Counted from the first letter of the stretch, positions 12,522 through 21,115 are shown. The stretch is DNA of 21,115 nt from a virus (IMGVR_UViG_3300027832_000129:1-21115); one strand, 5' to 3'. Program-made: numbers and translations. Notes: generated by a model not told the origin, from the letters alone.

Positions 12522-12710
12522 ATGAAAACAATTGAAGAAATAGCCATAGACCTTTATATAAGTGCCAAGAACGTAAACAACGGCAATAGTGCAATTACAA
12601 TCGTTGAAGCCTTAAACCAAGCAGTTAAATTGCATCGTGAGGTGTATCCATCACGTACTGAATTCGTCGAAAAAGTTGAAGAAACAAAAAACAAGAACAA
12701 AGTACGATGA
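12522..12710 (+). CDS. Small hypothetical protein
   Basis: Encodes 62 residues from ATG 12522 (MKTIEEIAIDLYISAKNVNN); an in-frame ATG at 12474 would add 16 residues with no clear fold. It is helical and charged, with HREVYPSRTEFVEKVEE near the end. The stop overlaps the membrane-protein ATG (ATGA), linking it to the lysis cassette. Function unknown. Confidence 0.65.
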   Translation: MKTIEEIAIDLYISAKNVNNGNSAITIVEALNQAVKLHREVYPSRTEFVEKVEETKNKNKVR

Positions 12711-12982
12711 TACAAAAAACCGTAACAGGTGTACAGGTGTGGGTGCTTACGAGCGTATTGGGTTTGAGTTCCGTTATCTTGGGTGTGTTCGCTTTCTCAA
12801 TGTACACATCGTTTTTGAGTTTAGAAAAAGCAGTGAACGCAATCGCTGGTGATATAGGTATAATAAAAAACGAACAACGGCACCAACTGATTGAAGCAAG
12901 CAAGTTAAGTTCAATACTCGAGAATGTTAAGGTAGAATTGATAATGCTGGATAGAAGAATATCTAGAATAGAAAACAAATGA
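12707..12982 (+). CDS. Membrane protein with coiled coil, holin or inner-membrane spanin candidate
   Basis: Encodes 91 residues. One long hydrophobic segment (about 11-34, VWVLTSVLGLSSVILGVFAF) is followed by a 55-residue helical, heptad-like tail (IIKNEQRHQLIEAS, VELIMLDRRISRIEN). This N-terminal anchor plus periplasmic coiled coil fits an inner-membrane spanin; its place just before the endolysin also fits a holin. It overlaps the amidase start by four bases. The small lipoprotein after the amidase strengthens the spanin reading. Confidence 0.6.
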   Translation: MIQKTVTGVQVWVLTSVLGLSSVILGVFAFSMYTSFLSLEKAVNAIAGDIGIIKNEQRHQLIEASKLSSILENVKVELIMLDRRISRIENK

Positions 12983-13467
12983 AAATAATACAAGAAGTAT
13001 TAAAATTTAAAGCCTTGGATATACGTAAGGTGACTAATAAGATAGTGATACACCATACTGCTGGAGCTATCGGCACGGACGTGCAAGGTATACACTCATC
13101 GCATTTATCGCGTGGTTGGCGTGGTATTGGTTATCATATATATACACGGCTTAATACAAATACTGGTACTTGGTTAACATACTATGGTAGACCATTGCAC
13201 ACGGTCGGTACTCATGCTAGAGGGCATAATAGCGATAGTATAGGTATTAGTTTCGCTGGTAATTATGAAGCTAATCAGCCTCAAGATGAGTTACTTAATC
13301 AAGTATTTGAAGTATTGAGATGGGTTAAGGCTGAGTATCCTAAGGCGATACTTACGTATCATCGTATCCTCCCATCATCAGCGACTGCATGTCCTGGGAA
13401 GAACTTAATACCTCACTTACGTGTTATAGCAAAACGGTTATGTTTTGAAACACAAAAAGGATTTTAA
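12979..13467 (+). CDS. N-acetylmuramoyl-L-alanine amidase endolysin
   Basis: Encodes 162 residues, a single amidase_2/PGRP-type domain of about T7-lysozyme size. The zinc ligands are likely H25 in IVIHHTAG, H128 in TYHR and C138 in TACPG. GYHIYT (51-56) supplies the conserved Tyr, and HARGHNSDSIGISFAGNYE matches the family core. It cleaves the amide bond between muramic acid and L-Ala in peptidoglycan. No signal peptide is seen, so export needs a holin. It sits inside the lysis cassette. Confidence 0.92.
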   Translation: MKIIQEVLKFKALDIRKVTNKIVIHHTAGAIGTDVQGIHSSHLSRGWRGIGYHIYTRLNTNTGTWLTYYGRPLHTVGTHARGHNSDSIGISFAGNYEANQPQDELLNQVFEVLRWVKAEYPKAILTYHRILPSSATACPGKNLIPHLRVIAKRLCFETQKGF

Positions 13468-13649
13468 TGAAATATATATTAGTGGTGATGGTTGTCTTGT
13501 CGTCGGCTCTCCTGATTGGTTGCGAAAATTCACAAACGCAACCAACTACGACGACTACAAGATGCACGAAACTTGAAGTCGTTCAAAACGCTTGGTTACA
13601 ATGTGCATTCCCTGCAATTACACCAAACGAACGATGTTGGAGGCACTAA
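13467..13649 (+). CDS. Small lipoprotein, outer-membrane spanin candidate
   Basis: Encodes 60 residues. Residues 1-19 form a lipoprotein signal peptide with lipobox LLIGC (Cys19), leaving about 42 mature residues with a Thr-rich linker (TQPTTTTTRC). The ATG shares a base with the amidase stop (TAATG). A tiny lipoprotein directly after an endolysin is typical of Rz1-like outer-membrane spanins, which fuse inner and outer membranes in Gram-negative hosts. It has no sequence likeness to Rz1 that can be seen, so the call rests on topology and place. Confidence 0.6.
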   Translation: MKYILVVMVVLSSALLIGCENSQTQPTTTTTRCTKLEVVQNAWLQCAFPAITPNERCWRH

Positions 13650-13650
13650 G

Positions 13651-14013
13651 ATGTATACAGTACATATAGATTGGGAAATAGTGGATAAGTTGTTAGAATC
13701 AGGGTGTAGTGGTATGGAGATATCAGGTTACTTAGGGTGTACAGAAAACACTATCTATGATAGATGCAAGAAGGATAAAGGTAGGGAGTTTGGGGAATAT
13801 AAAGCACTTAAAAGGTCTTCAGGTTATTCAAAGCTACGTACGGCACAATTAGATAAAGCCTTGTCAGGCGATACGACTATGCAGATATGGCTTGGCAAAA
13901 ATTGGTTATCACAGACCGACAGGCAGCAGATACAGCAAGACACGACTATTAAAGTAGAATGGGAATTCGAAGATGACACTAAAACTACCGAGGCTATTCA
14001 AGATACAGATTGA
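13651..14013 (+). CDS. terS: Terminase small subunit-like HTH protein
   Basis: Encodes 120 residues from ATG 13651, which follows GGAGGC; the frame is open upstream to 13516, but that part overlaps the lipoprotein gene. An HTH (MEISGYLGCTENTIYDRCKK) and the following GREFGEYKALKRSSGYSKLR, then ALSGDTTMQIWLGKNWL, match small terminase-like DNA-binding proteins of Gram-negative phages. It would recognise packaging DNA. It overlaps TerL by 41 bases. Confidence 0.82.
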   Translation: MYTVHIDWEIVDKLLESGCSGMEISGYLGCTENTIYDRCKKDKGREFGEYKALKRSSGYSKLRTAQLDKALSGDTTMQIWLGKNWLSQTDRQQIQQDTTIKVEWEFEDDTKTTEAIQDTD

Positions 14014-15148
14014 GTGCTTCAAAGCATTTCAAGAATATAAGAATAGTATTGTTGTTGCAGGAAGACGTGGAGCAAAATCAACGGTAATAAGGGTCTACCT
14101 AGTCTATTTACTTATTAATCAAAAGACGGCAGTATATTACTTGCCTGCTCCTGAAGGGCTTAACAACTTCTTCCTAAGTTTTTTAAAGCTAATTAAACCT
14201 ATAGAACACTTATGCGATATTCACAGAACGTATAGAGAGGTGAGGTTTCAAAACGGTTTAATAGAGTTCAAAACATTGCAAGCTGATGGAGTAGCCAGAG
14301 GGTCTGAATACGATTGTATTATAATTGATGAAGCTCAATCCTGCGAAAAAGCACACGTAGACTTAAGAGCTAGAATTAACGAAAACCTACAGCCGACGCT
14401 CTTAACTACTAATGGAAGTATGATAATCTCTGGTACTGCTATGCTACCTTCAGAGCTTGCTGATATGTACAGAGCTAATGAAGACGATAAGGATTGGTTC
14501 GTTAAGAAGTGGACTTCATACGACAACCCGCACCTACATCATGCAGTTATTGAACGTATGCGTAAAGAGATGGACGATATCGCATTTCGTCAAGAGATAT
14601 TAGCTGAGTTCGTCCATCGTTCAAATACGTTGTTTCAGTTAGCTTCAGTGAAGTATTATGAAGATGCTCCTAAATTCGATATGATTGTTATGGGTGTCGA
14701 TTTGGCAATAAGCCTCAAAGACAGTGCAGATTATACAGCATTAACTGTAATGGGTAAGATAGTCGATACAGACCAGTACTATATAATTGATGTAGTGCGT
14801 GGTAAATTCACATTTAAACAGACTATGGATACGATAAAGTCCGTTGCAAAGCAATACGAAGTAGAGTATATAGCCGTTGAAGCAGTCCAATATCAAGCCG
14901 CTATGGCTCAAGAATTAGAGCGTACGTCCTCCGATTTAGTTATACTTAAGGTATATCCTCGAGGTGATAAGTACACACGTGCTATACCAATGAACGCACG
15001 GTTCGAAAACGGACGCGTTTTTATCAATAAGCATATAGGTAACTTCTTTGTGAAAGAGCTTACTTCGTTCCCATTGGGTAAAAAACGTGACTGCGTGGAC
15101 GCTACAGTATTCGCATTTCAATTATTGGCAAAGTACCAAAATGAATAA
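13973..15148 (+). CDS. terL: Terminase large subunit
   Basis: Encodes 391 residues, on the short side for the family. ATPase: Walker A GRRGAKST (30-37), Walker B CIIIDEAQ (115-122) and IISGTA (151-156). Nuclease: D243 in GVDLAIS, E303 in AVEAVQ and D373/D376 in KRDCVDATVFA. It pumps DNA into the prohead and cuts concatemers. It lies between TerS and portal, overlapping both. Confidence 0.93.
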   Translation: MTLKLPRLFKIQIECFKAFQEYKNSIVVAGRRGAKSTVIRVYLVYLLINQKTAVYYLPAPEGLNNFFLSFLKLIKPIEHLCDIHRTYREVRFQNGLIEFKTLQADGVARGSEYDCIIIDEAQSCEKAHVDLRARINENLQPTLLTTNGSMIISGTAMLPSELADMYRANEDDKDWFVKKWTSYDNPHLHHAVIERMRKEMDDIAFRQEILAEFVHRSNTLFQLASVKYYEDAPKFDMIVMGVDLAISLKDSADYTALTVMGKIVDTDQYYIIDVVRGKFTFKQTMDTIKSVAKQYEVEYIAVEAVQYQAAMAQELERTSSDLVILKVYPRGDKYTRAIPMNARFENGRVFINKHIGNFFVKELTSFPLGKKRDCVDATVFAFQLLAKYQNE

Positions 15149-17147
15149 CTCAATAGATTATCTATTTAAGAACCCAAACGACTTTGATATAATCAGAGAC
15201 GGTTACGGTAATACGCTCGTACAAGCGTGTATAACGATGATTACGACGGTCTATTCTGAACCACGTTTCGTTGAAAAGAAAGACGGTGAACCTATAGAGA
15301 ATTCACCTATAACCTTTCTCCTTGATAAACCAAACATATACGAATCTGGAGCAAGCTTTAGAAAGAAGATAGCTGAAGATGTAGCGGTATACGGCAATGC
15401 TTACATACTAATAGAGCGTAACCGTGCAGGTAAGGCACTATCATTAAAGGTATTACCAGCGTCCATGGTTACACCATTAGAGGACGATAACGAAATAGTA
15501 ATTGGTTATCAAGTGAATTCAGTTAAGGGGATACGTAAGTACTTGAGTAACGATGTTATCCATTTAACGTGGTTCATTACAGAGCCGTTAAATAGGTTCT
15601 TAGGTTTATCGCCGATGTTTTCAGCAATGCGAGCAATTGAGACGTATAATGAGATACAACGGCACGTAGCAGGGACGATGAGTAGGGGCGGAATGTCGCC
15701 GATGTTCGCAATTACGCAGGCAGTTGGAGCCGATGGGAGTATGCAGAAGGGTACGCAAGAAGCGTACGTAAATACCTTCAGGCGTGCATGGTCAAGAATG
15801 TTTGGCAAAACTCAAAACTCAATTGTGAATACTGCTAGTGAAGCACCTATAATTATCCTTAAGGAAGGTCAAGATATTAAAGCTTTAGGTTTTGATATTA
15901 AGCAATTGGAAGCACCGATATTGCTTAAGCAGATGGAAGTACAGATATGTTCAGCATTTCGAGTGCCTCCAGAGCTTGCTATATCAAATGCAGGGATAGA
16001 GAATAGCACGTACAATAACTTACTGAATAGTTCAAGGAATTTCATTTCGATGACAATGAAACCGTTGTGGGTTCTTCATTCAGAACAAATTACAAATAAG
16101 CTTGCAGACACGAAAAACGGTTACTACATTGAAACAAACTTCAATGAGATATCAGCTACAGAGCCTTCACGTAATGAACTAATATCAATATATGATAAGG
16201 CGTATTTAAGCCGTGTGGTGACGATTGATGAGTACCGTAATGTATTAGATTTAGCACCGTTGGATAGCTCGCAATTAAGTGAATTGGTGCAAGTAGAAGC
16301 GATTAAAACCAAAGACGATACCTTCTATTCTATCCAGAATATGGACTACTACACTAAGGCATTAGATGTAATTGTTAATTTAGAAACGGCATTTGGTAAG
16401 GCACATAAGCGAGCAGGTAAGAGCTTAATCGAAGAGATTGAAGCTGAACTAGCTATACGATATCCTAATGATACTAATGTTAATCTAAGTGTTGGACTCG
16501 ATGCAGTAGGTGCCGATTTTTTTGAAAAAGAATACATAAAAGAAATTACTAATGATATCCCAAAGCTTGCTAACAGTGTAATAAGCTGGGCTGGTAATCA
16601 AGTGGATTTTACTCCTACCAAAAATGAAGTAGATGACTTGATTAGTCAATTTGATGAAGTTGTTAGAAACACTGCAAGTGATTCTGGAGCTACTTTGTTC
16701 GCACGACTTAAAGTACTATCAGCTACAGTACCTAGCGGTAATCTTTCTGAAGTAATTAAAAAACTGCGTGTAGGTGGTAACGATATAGTGGAGGGTAACG
16801 CAACGGTATCAAGTAGGACGTTAGCCACTCGTTTAACAAACGAAACATCGGTTAATGCGTGGAGCATCAAGGATAAGAAGTTAAGACGTGATGGTAAGAG
16901 GATTAAAAAAGTATGGTTTACTCAAAGAGATAAGAGAGTAAGACCAGCGCACCGATTAATGGAAGGTCAAGAAGTAGACGTAGACCAAGCATTCACATAT
17001 CAAGCGATGGGTGTAGATGCTGAAGGCAATGAATTCCCAATAGGTGAACCTAATCCCATGCAGTATCCAGTGGATATAACAGCCGAAAACGTTGGAGAGG
17101 GTGCCAATTGCAGGTGCGTAACAAGACCAATTATAGTGAGTTTATAA
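15141..17147 (+). CDS. Portal protein fused to MuF-like head morphogenesis domain
   Basis: Encodes 668 residues from ATG 15141, overlapping the TerL stop; an in-frame ATG at 15087 would extend into TerL. Residues 1-400 are HK97-type portal (NAYILIERNRAGKALSLKVL, RVPPELAISNAGIENSTYNN). The last ~90 residues hold VWFTQRDKRVRPAHRLMEGQ and end GEGANCRCVTRPI, the Mu gpF-like minor head domain. So a portal and a capsid-assembly domain are joined in one chain. The region between is helical. It forms the dodecameric DNA gate. Confidence 0.9.
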   Translation: MNNSIDYLFKNPNDFDIIRDGYGNTLVQACITMITTVYSEPRFVEKKDGEPIENSPITFLLDKPNIYESGASFRKKIAEDVAVYGNAYILIERNRAGKALSLKVLPASMVTPLEDDNEIVIGYQVNSVKGIRKYLSNDVIHLTWFITEPLNRFLGLSPMFSAMRAIETYNEIQRHVAGTMSRGGMSPMFAITQAVGADGSMQKGTQEAYVNTFRRAWSRMFGKTQNSIVNTASEAPIIILKEGQDIKALGFDIKQLEAPILLKQMEVQICSAFRVPPELAISNAGIENSTYNNLLNSSRNFISMTMKPLWVLHSEQITNKLADTKNGYYIETNFNEISATEPSRNELISIYDKAYLSRVVTIDEYRNVLDLAPLDSSQLSELVQVEAIKTKDDTFYSIQNMDYYTKALDVIVNLETAFGKAHKRAGKSLIEEIEAELAIRYPNDTNVNLSVGLDAVGADFFEKEYIKEITNDIPKLANSVISWAGNQVDFTPTKNEVDDLISQFDEVVRNTASDSGATLFARLKVLSATVPSGNLSEVIKKLRVGGNDIVEGNATVSSRTLATRLTNETSVNAWSIKDKKLRRDGKRIKKVWFTQRDKRVRPAHRLMEGQEVDVDQAFTYQAMGVDAEGNEFPIGEPNPMQYPVDITAENVGEGANCRCVTRPIIVSL

Positions 17148-17148
17148 A

Positions 17149-17811
17149 ATGAATAAAGTAAATAAGAGTTATGAGATATCGAATATAACAAACGTTGAAA
17201 AGAATTACGCGGCTATCGTTTCGACATTCACGGTCAAGGATAGCCAAGGTGATAGAATAGAGTTTGGAGCATTTAAAAAGTCTATCGAACGATTAAAGAA
17301 CCGCGGTGGTTCCGTGCCTGTATTGTTTCAGCACTCGAACGACTTAAGAACCGTAATTGGTAAGACCACATTTATTGAAGAGCTTGCACCGGGTGATGGT
17401 AGACTACCAGAGAGAGTACAAGCATTAGGTGGTCTATACGTTGAGTTTGAGTTTTATAGCGAATTCGAAGAAGGCAAGAAGGCTGAAAAGTTGTTAAACG
17501 ATAAGGTCTATCAAGAATTCAGCGTGGGTATGTACTTACTTGAATATGAAGTAATCAACGACGACTATATGAACTATGAAGCTATCATAAAAGAAGCTGA
17601 TTTAGTTGAATACTCCTTAGTGTTAAGGGGTGCAAACGTGTTTACTGAACTTATATCCGTTAAGGATTTGATGAAAAAAGAAGGTAAGACCAAGACAATC
17701 GATGTAATAGATGAAGTAATTGATGTAGAAGATTCACAAAAAAGACGTACAAAGCTAATGCTTGCACGTACATTAACTAAAATACAAGGGTATAAAGATG
17801 GAAAGAATTAA
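17149..17811 (+). CDS. Prohead maturation protease, HK97 S78 family
   Basis: Encodes 220 residues. Candidate catalytic residues are H62 in PVLFQHS and S125 in EFSVGMY, with VEYSLVLRGAN (153-163) as the conserved third strand. The C-terminal 50 residues are charged, as expected for the removable or scaffold-like tail. It should cut the delta domain from the capsid protein and then itself. It overlaps the capsid start by 14 bases. Confidence 0.88.
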   Translation: MNKVNKSYEISNITNVEKNYAAIVSTFTVKDSQGDRIEFGAFKKSIERLKNRGGSVPVLFQHSNDLRTVIGKTTFIEELAPGDGRLPERVQALGGLYVEFEFYSEFEEGKKAEKLLNDKVYQEFSVGMYLLEYEVINDDYMNYEAIIKEADLVEYSLVLRGANVFTELISVKDLMKKEGKTKTIDVIDEVIDVEDSQKRRTKLMLARTLTKIQGYKDGKN

Positions 17812-19117
17812 GGAACTGCAAAACGAATTGCAGGAAAAATCAGCTGTTATTGAAAAGTTGTTAGCAACTGAAAAAATAACAGATGAGGATATTGAAAAAG
17901 CTGAAAAGCTTAATATTGAAGTGACTGGGTTAATCCAATCTATTGATAAGTTTCAAAAATTGGAAGTAATGAAATTAGAGAATGCTGAACGTATGTTGAA
18001 GGTTAACAACAACAATACAGTAGAGCAGGCACGGGTTTACGCTGAACCTAAGGTAACGACTTCGAAGTACTTCAAAGACGATAGAGATGCATCGGCATTT
18101 GGTGAGTATATGGCAACTTCTGGAGTTAAAAACGAACGATACAAAGAGCGTTTTGGTCACGAATTTGCAACGAAAACGACGGTAACAACAGACCCTAACA
18201 ATGCTGGTCTATTGGTTACACCCCCTTCAATCGCCTTAACAATTATGGCGACTGCTGCAGAGCAAGGCGTTGCCTTACGTGAAGTAAACGTACAAAGAAT
18301 GAGTCAACTGAAAGAAGGTATCAACACGATTAATCCAGAAGCGGCGGTAATGTATTACGTAGGTGAGGGTGTTGCACCCACTGCGAGTACAATGGACGTA
18401 CGCGGGGCTGAATTGATAGTGAAGGAAGTTGCGGGGACTATCTTAGTATCTAATAGAATGCTACAATCGTCGTACGTCAATATAGCTGATGAGATTTTGA
18501 AAACGTTTTCTTACGCATACGCAAGAACTGCTGATGAAGCAGTATTTAGCAATATTGGAACCGTTGGAACTGCTCAAGGTGGTATCGTTTCAATCCCTCA
18601 AGCTCTCTTAAATCTTAGTACAACATTAGCTAATACACCTGCGATTATTGAAACGGGTGCATGGTCTACAGTTACCTTTGCTCAATTACGTGCCTTAAAA
18701 GCTGCGGTACCTGATACAGCTCAAGCAGGGGCAAAATGGTATATGTCAAGGTCTGCGTTCGCTTTAATCTTCCAAAGGCTTATGGACGGAGCGGGTGGCA
18801 ATAGTGGACTATATTACCAAGATGGTAGCCGTCCTTTCTTTGATGGTAACGAAGTTATTTTCACTGATAAATTATCATTAACTGATACTAACAATACTAA
18901 TACGGTGTTGTTTGGTAATCTCAAAAACGTAGCTACCTTAGGTGTATTTGAATCGTTTAACATGCAATTGAATCCTTTTATATTCCAAAAAGAAGGGTTA
19001 ATCGAATACAACTTCAGAGCTCAACACGATTTACTTGCTTACAATTTGGGAGTAAGTTCTATCACTGCAGCACTAAGACGTGTTGGCGGTGTTTCTTTAA
19101 TGCGACGTACTTCATAA
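17798..19117 (+). CDS. Major capsid protein, HK97 fold
   Basis: Encodes 439 residues. Residues 1-65 are a charged coiled coil (delta/scaffold-like domain). The shell domain begins near 95 (EYMATSGVKNERY) and contains TDPNNAGLLVTP, GEGVAPTAS, TILVSNRMLQ and a C-terminal DLLAYNLGVSSITAALRRV, all typical of HK97-type capsid proteins. The cleavage site is likely between residues 70 and 130 but is not evident. The longest intergenic gap in the head module (21 bases) follows. Confidence 0.92.
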   Translation: MERIKELQNELQEKSAVIEKLLATEKITDEDIEKAEKLNIEVTGLIQSIDKFQKLEVMKLENAERMLKVNNNNTVEQARVYAEPKVTTSKYFKDDRDASAFGEYMATSGVKNERYKERFGHEFATKTTVTTDPNNAGLLVTPPSIALTIMATAAEQGVALREVNVQRMSQLKEGINTINPEAAVMYYVGEGVAPTASTMDVRGAELIVKEVAGTILVSNRMLQSSYVNIADEILKTFSYAYARTADEAVFSNIGTVGTAQGGIVSIPQALLNLSTTLANTPAIIETGAWSTVTFAQLRALKAAVPDTAQAGAKWYMSRSAFALIFQRLMDGAGGNSGLYYQDGSRPFFDGNEVIFTDKLSLTDTNNTNTVLFGNLKNVATLGVFESFNMQLNPFIFQKEGLIEYNFRAQHDLLAYNLGVSSITAALRRVGGVSLMRRTS

Positions 19118-19138
19118 TTAAATAAAGGATAAAATAAA

Positions 19139-19579
19139 ATGTTTCCGAGTTACAATAACAAATACGACTTAACCCTAAACACTACCCTTACGGATAATGC
19201 AACGGTAACAGGGTCAATCGACTTAAATTTATTCGATGCATCAGCATTAACATTCCTCGTAATTGTAGGAAGTGTTGATATTGGTGTATCAGCGATTAAA
19301 ATACAAGAGTCTGCGAATAATTCAGATTGGACTGATGTAGCAGGTGCTAATTTTAACGGTGCCGTATTGACTGCAGCAAGCGATAATACTCTATTACTAC
19401 AGCCAATAGCAGTAGCAGGTAGACAACGATACTTACGTTTTTCCGCACTGGTAGCCGATGGTACAGTAGGTTGTCAATTCACCGTGGTGACTATCTTAGG
19501 TTCTTGCGGTACATTCCCAATAGGAACAGTCGCGGCTACTTACGGTGCCGATGTAACATTCGCTGGTCAATACGTTTAA
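19139..19579 (+). CDS. Probable capsid decoration or cement protein
   Basis: Encodes 146 residues, beta-rich and low in charge, with repeated small residues (VTGSIDLNLFDASALTFLVI, SANNSDWTDVAG, RQRYLRFSALVADG). The pattern of small beta-sandwich proteins right after the capsid gene is typical of head decoration proteins. AAAGGA precedes the ATG. No catalytic motif is seen. Assignment is from position and composition only. Confidence 0.55.
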   Translation: MFPSYNNKYDLTLNTTLTDNATVTGSIDLNLFDASALTFLVIVGSVDIGVSAIKIQESANNSDWTDVAGANFNGAVLTAASDNTLLLQPIAVAGRQRYLRFSALVADGTVGCQFTVVTILGSCGTFPIGTVAATYGADVTFAGQYV

Positions 19580-19590
19580 CGAAAAAACAA

Positions 19591-20172
19591 ATGATAACGC
19601 TGAACGAGCTTAAGACTAACTACCTAAACATTGCAACGGCTGAAGTGACGTACGATGTTCAGTTGACTACGTTTATTGAAACTGCTACAAAGAGCATTGA
19701 GGCTTATTGTAATCAGCCAATTTTGCAACGACAACACCTAGAGTATTACGTACTTCAGTATACGTACTTCGCAGGCTTACCGTTCTTTGGTACACCGTTT
19801 TCGTTGACCTCACTAGAAGGGACTAACAGCCTTACTGGTGATGATTGGACTGCTTACGGTGTAGCTGATTATGTAGTTATTCAAACAGACGGCACCTACT
19901 TATATGATTTCGTTGGAACTCCGAAAAAGTACCTGCGATTGACTGGATTAGTCGGTTGGACTGTTGCAGATATGCCTGCTAATCTCAAAGAGGCGTGCGG
20001 GCGGTTATGTCTTGAGCTTGTTCGGCGGTCGTTTATTAACCCTACAGGCTCTACATTAGGTGTAGATTCAGTGAACACGTCGACACCTGTAGGAACAACT
20101 ACGGTGAATTACGTACCAATTATTGATGAAGTGGCTGATTGGTTAGATGCTTATAAGATAGCAGTGATATGA
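19591..20172 (+). CDS. Head-tail connector, gp6-like
   Basis: Encodes 193 residues from ATG 19591; the frame is open upstream but inside the preceding gene. The N-terminal MITLNELKTNYLNI and TTFIETATKSIEAYCNQPI match the first helices of HK97 gp6-like connectors, and LKEACGRLCLELVRRSF matches their last helix. A middle insertion is beta-rich. It should form the ring beneath the portal. It overlaps the next start by four bases. Confidence 0.78.
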   Translation: MITLNELKTNYLNIATAEVTYDVQLTTFIETATKSIEAYCNQPILQRQHLEYYVLQYTYFAGLPFFGTPFSLTSLEGTNSLTGDDWTAYGVADYVVIQTDGTYLYDFVGTPKKYLRLTGLVGWTVADMPANLKEACGRLCLELVRRSFINPTGSTLGVDSVNTSTPVGTTTVNYVPIIDEVADWLDAYKIAVI

Positions 20173-20579
20173 GCTTAATCCCAGCACTTAGACGGTTAAT
20201 CGATGAAGTGTCTGGGGTGGTTTCAGAGGCTTTAAACAGTGCATTTCCGTTATTAGACTTATACGTTGATTCATTTATGAATTTAGGAATGAGACCAAAG
20301 GCAGGGAACTTTACGGATAAGGTGTATGTAAACACTGGTAAGCTTAAGCGTTCGTTTTCGATTGGTGCAAGCGATTCTATTCAAGAACTTACGGTTAACA
20401 ATAGCGGTATCGTCTTGAGATTTGGAACGACTGTTCCTTATGCGATATTCAACGAAAAGGGTACACGGCATATACAAGCTAGACCGTTTTTAGAGCCTGC
20501 TATTGAAGCGTACTTTGACGATGATATAGCAGATTTGCAAGATGAGATAGAAAACAAACTAAGGTTAATATTCAAATGA
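20169..20579 (+). CDS. Neck/tail-completion protein, HK97 gp10-like
   Basis: Encodes 136 residues. The segment VPYAIFNEKGTRHIQARPFL (about 96-115) is the signature of HK97 gp10/virion-morphogenesis proteins, preceded by VNTGKLKRSFSIG. It probably works at the head-tail joining stage. It is coupled to both neighbours by four-base overlaps. Confidence 0.8.
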   Translation: MSLIPALRRLIDEVSGVVSEALNSAFPLLDLYVDSFMNLGMRPKAGNFTDKVYVNTGKLKRSFSIGASDSIQELTVNNSGIVLRFGTTVPYAIFNEKGTRHIQARPFLEPAIEAYFDDDIADLQDEIENKLRLIFK

Positions 20580-21055
20580 GTACACGCTCGATTTTAATTA
20601 AAGATAAAATAGTAGCTATTGTGAATGAATTAACGATACCTAATATAGTGGCTTATAAGGTGTATACAGCTGATTCTAATAAGAATAGTTTGGTTAAATC
20701 CACGCAAACGCGTGTCTATCCGATTGAAGAACGTACTAAGTACATGTATCAATTTGAAGATGGTTTAAAAACGCACGCAACGGGTACAACGTCGTATCTA
20801 TTGGGTGGAATGACGAATCTAAGCGTGGGTACGTTGGCTTTAAATGACGATGTAGCATTTAAAAGGTACTCAGAATTGATAGATAAGCTTGAGAGTAAGT
20901 TAATCGACTATCAAGATTTTCAAATAATTAATGGTGCAAGTGTGTACAATTGTAGTCTTTCATTAGTAGATTCAGAAAGCAACGCAATTAGTAATCAAAA
21001 TGAAATAGTTTTCAATATTAAACTTAAAGTAGATTGGAAAACTGAAAGGATTTAG
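20576..21055 (+). CDS. Probable tail terminator or neck protein
   Basis: Encodes 159 residues. The N-terminus (RSILIKDKIVAIVNELTIPN) resembles the first helix of tail-terminator proteins. The C-terminal part has beta-strands (ASVYNCSLSLVDSE, NEIVFNIKLKVDWKT) like their final sheet. The call rests on its place after the gp10-like gene. It ends with TAG at 21053-21055, two bases before the next ATG. Confidence 0.5.
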   Translation: MSTRSILIKDKIVAIVNELTIPNIVAYKVYTADSNKNSLVKSTQTRVYPIEERTKYMYQFEDGLKTHATGTTSYLLGGMTNLSVGTLALNDDVAFKRYSELIDKLESKLIDYQDFQIINGASVYNCSLSLVDSESNAISNQNEIVFNIKLKVDWKTERI

Positions 21056-21057
21056 AT

Positions 21058-21115
21058 ATGAGTATAACAACGATAATCGGTATTGTAGGTGGACTAAGTA
21101 TGATAGCCTTCGAGT
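21058..21115 (+). CDS. Start of an unknown rightward gene, cut by the window edge
   Basis: ATG at 21058 begins an open frame of 19 codons, MSITTIIGIVGGLSMIAFE, before the sequence ends. The upstream TAG is two bases away and AAAGGA lies ten bases before the ATG. The N-terminus is hydrophobic; position would fit a tail protein, but too little is visible. Confidence 0.5.
   Translation, partial: MSITTIIGIVGGLSMIAFE

Noticed and set aside
13516-13650. 45-residue N-terminal extension of the small terminase
   Set aside because: It overlaps the lipoprotein gene in another frame and the GGAGGC site points to the ATG at 13651.

Overview
The window looks like part of a tailed double-stranded DNA phage (HK97-type capsid) infecting a member of the Bacteroidota. 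It carries terminase, portal, prohead protease, major capsid and connector genes, a DnaB-type helicase and a lysis cassette. Three intergenic sites share the spacing TTTG-N20-TAnnTTTG, which is the promoter architecture of Bacteroides and Flavobacterium. The DNA is AT-rich. Genes are tightly packed with many ATGA and TAATG overlaps, and many starts are preceded by an AAATAAGGA-type ribosome binding site. No integrase, repressor of a known family, tRNA or CRISPR array was seen. TAG, TAA and TGA all act as stops.

Layout, left to right. (1) Bases 2-169 are the C-terminal end of a rightward gene, closed by a bidirectional terminator (173-200). (2) Bases 211-6169 hold a leftward block of thirteen genes. 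The distal part (211-2589) is small unknown proteins with their own promoter (2645-2676). The proximal part (2730-6169) holds two LRR-like proteins, a RecA-fold Sak4-like ATPase, a PD-(D/E)XK exonuclease and small unknowns. (3) Bases 6170-6936 form a divergent control region: a leftward promoter, four 13-bp inverted-repeat sites in a phased array, a 32-nt alternating pyrimidine-purine tract inside a small ORF, and a rightward promoter. (4) Bases 6937-12710 hold a rightward block: a third LRR-like protein, a putative HTH protein, a small nuclease, DnaB helicase, a glycosyltransferase and a DNA methyltransferase. (5) Bases 12707-13649 are a lysis cassette: a membrane/coiled-coil protein, an amidase endolysin and a small lipoprotein. 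(6) From 13651 to the right edge lies the packaging and head module: TerS, TerL, portal-MuF fusion, S78 protease, HK97 capsid, probable decoration protein, connector and neck/tail-completion proteins.

The leftward genes probably serve recombination and host takeover, the middle rightward genes replication and modification, and the right third lysis and virion assembly. The most unusual features are the three LRR-like paralogs placed around the divergent control region (two sharing an inverted 28-nt identity), the phased four-site array, the alternating pyrimidine-purine tract, a leftward intrinsic terminator lying between rightward genes, and a frame broken by a TAA just before the glycosyltransferase.
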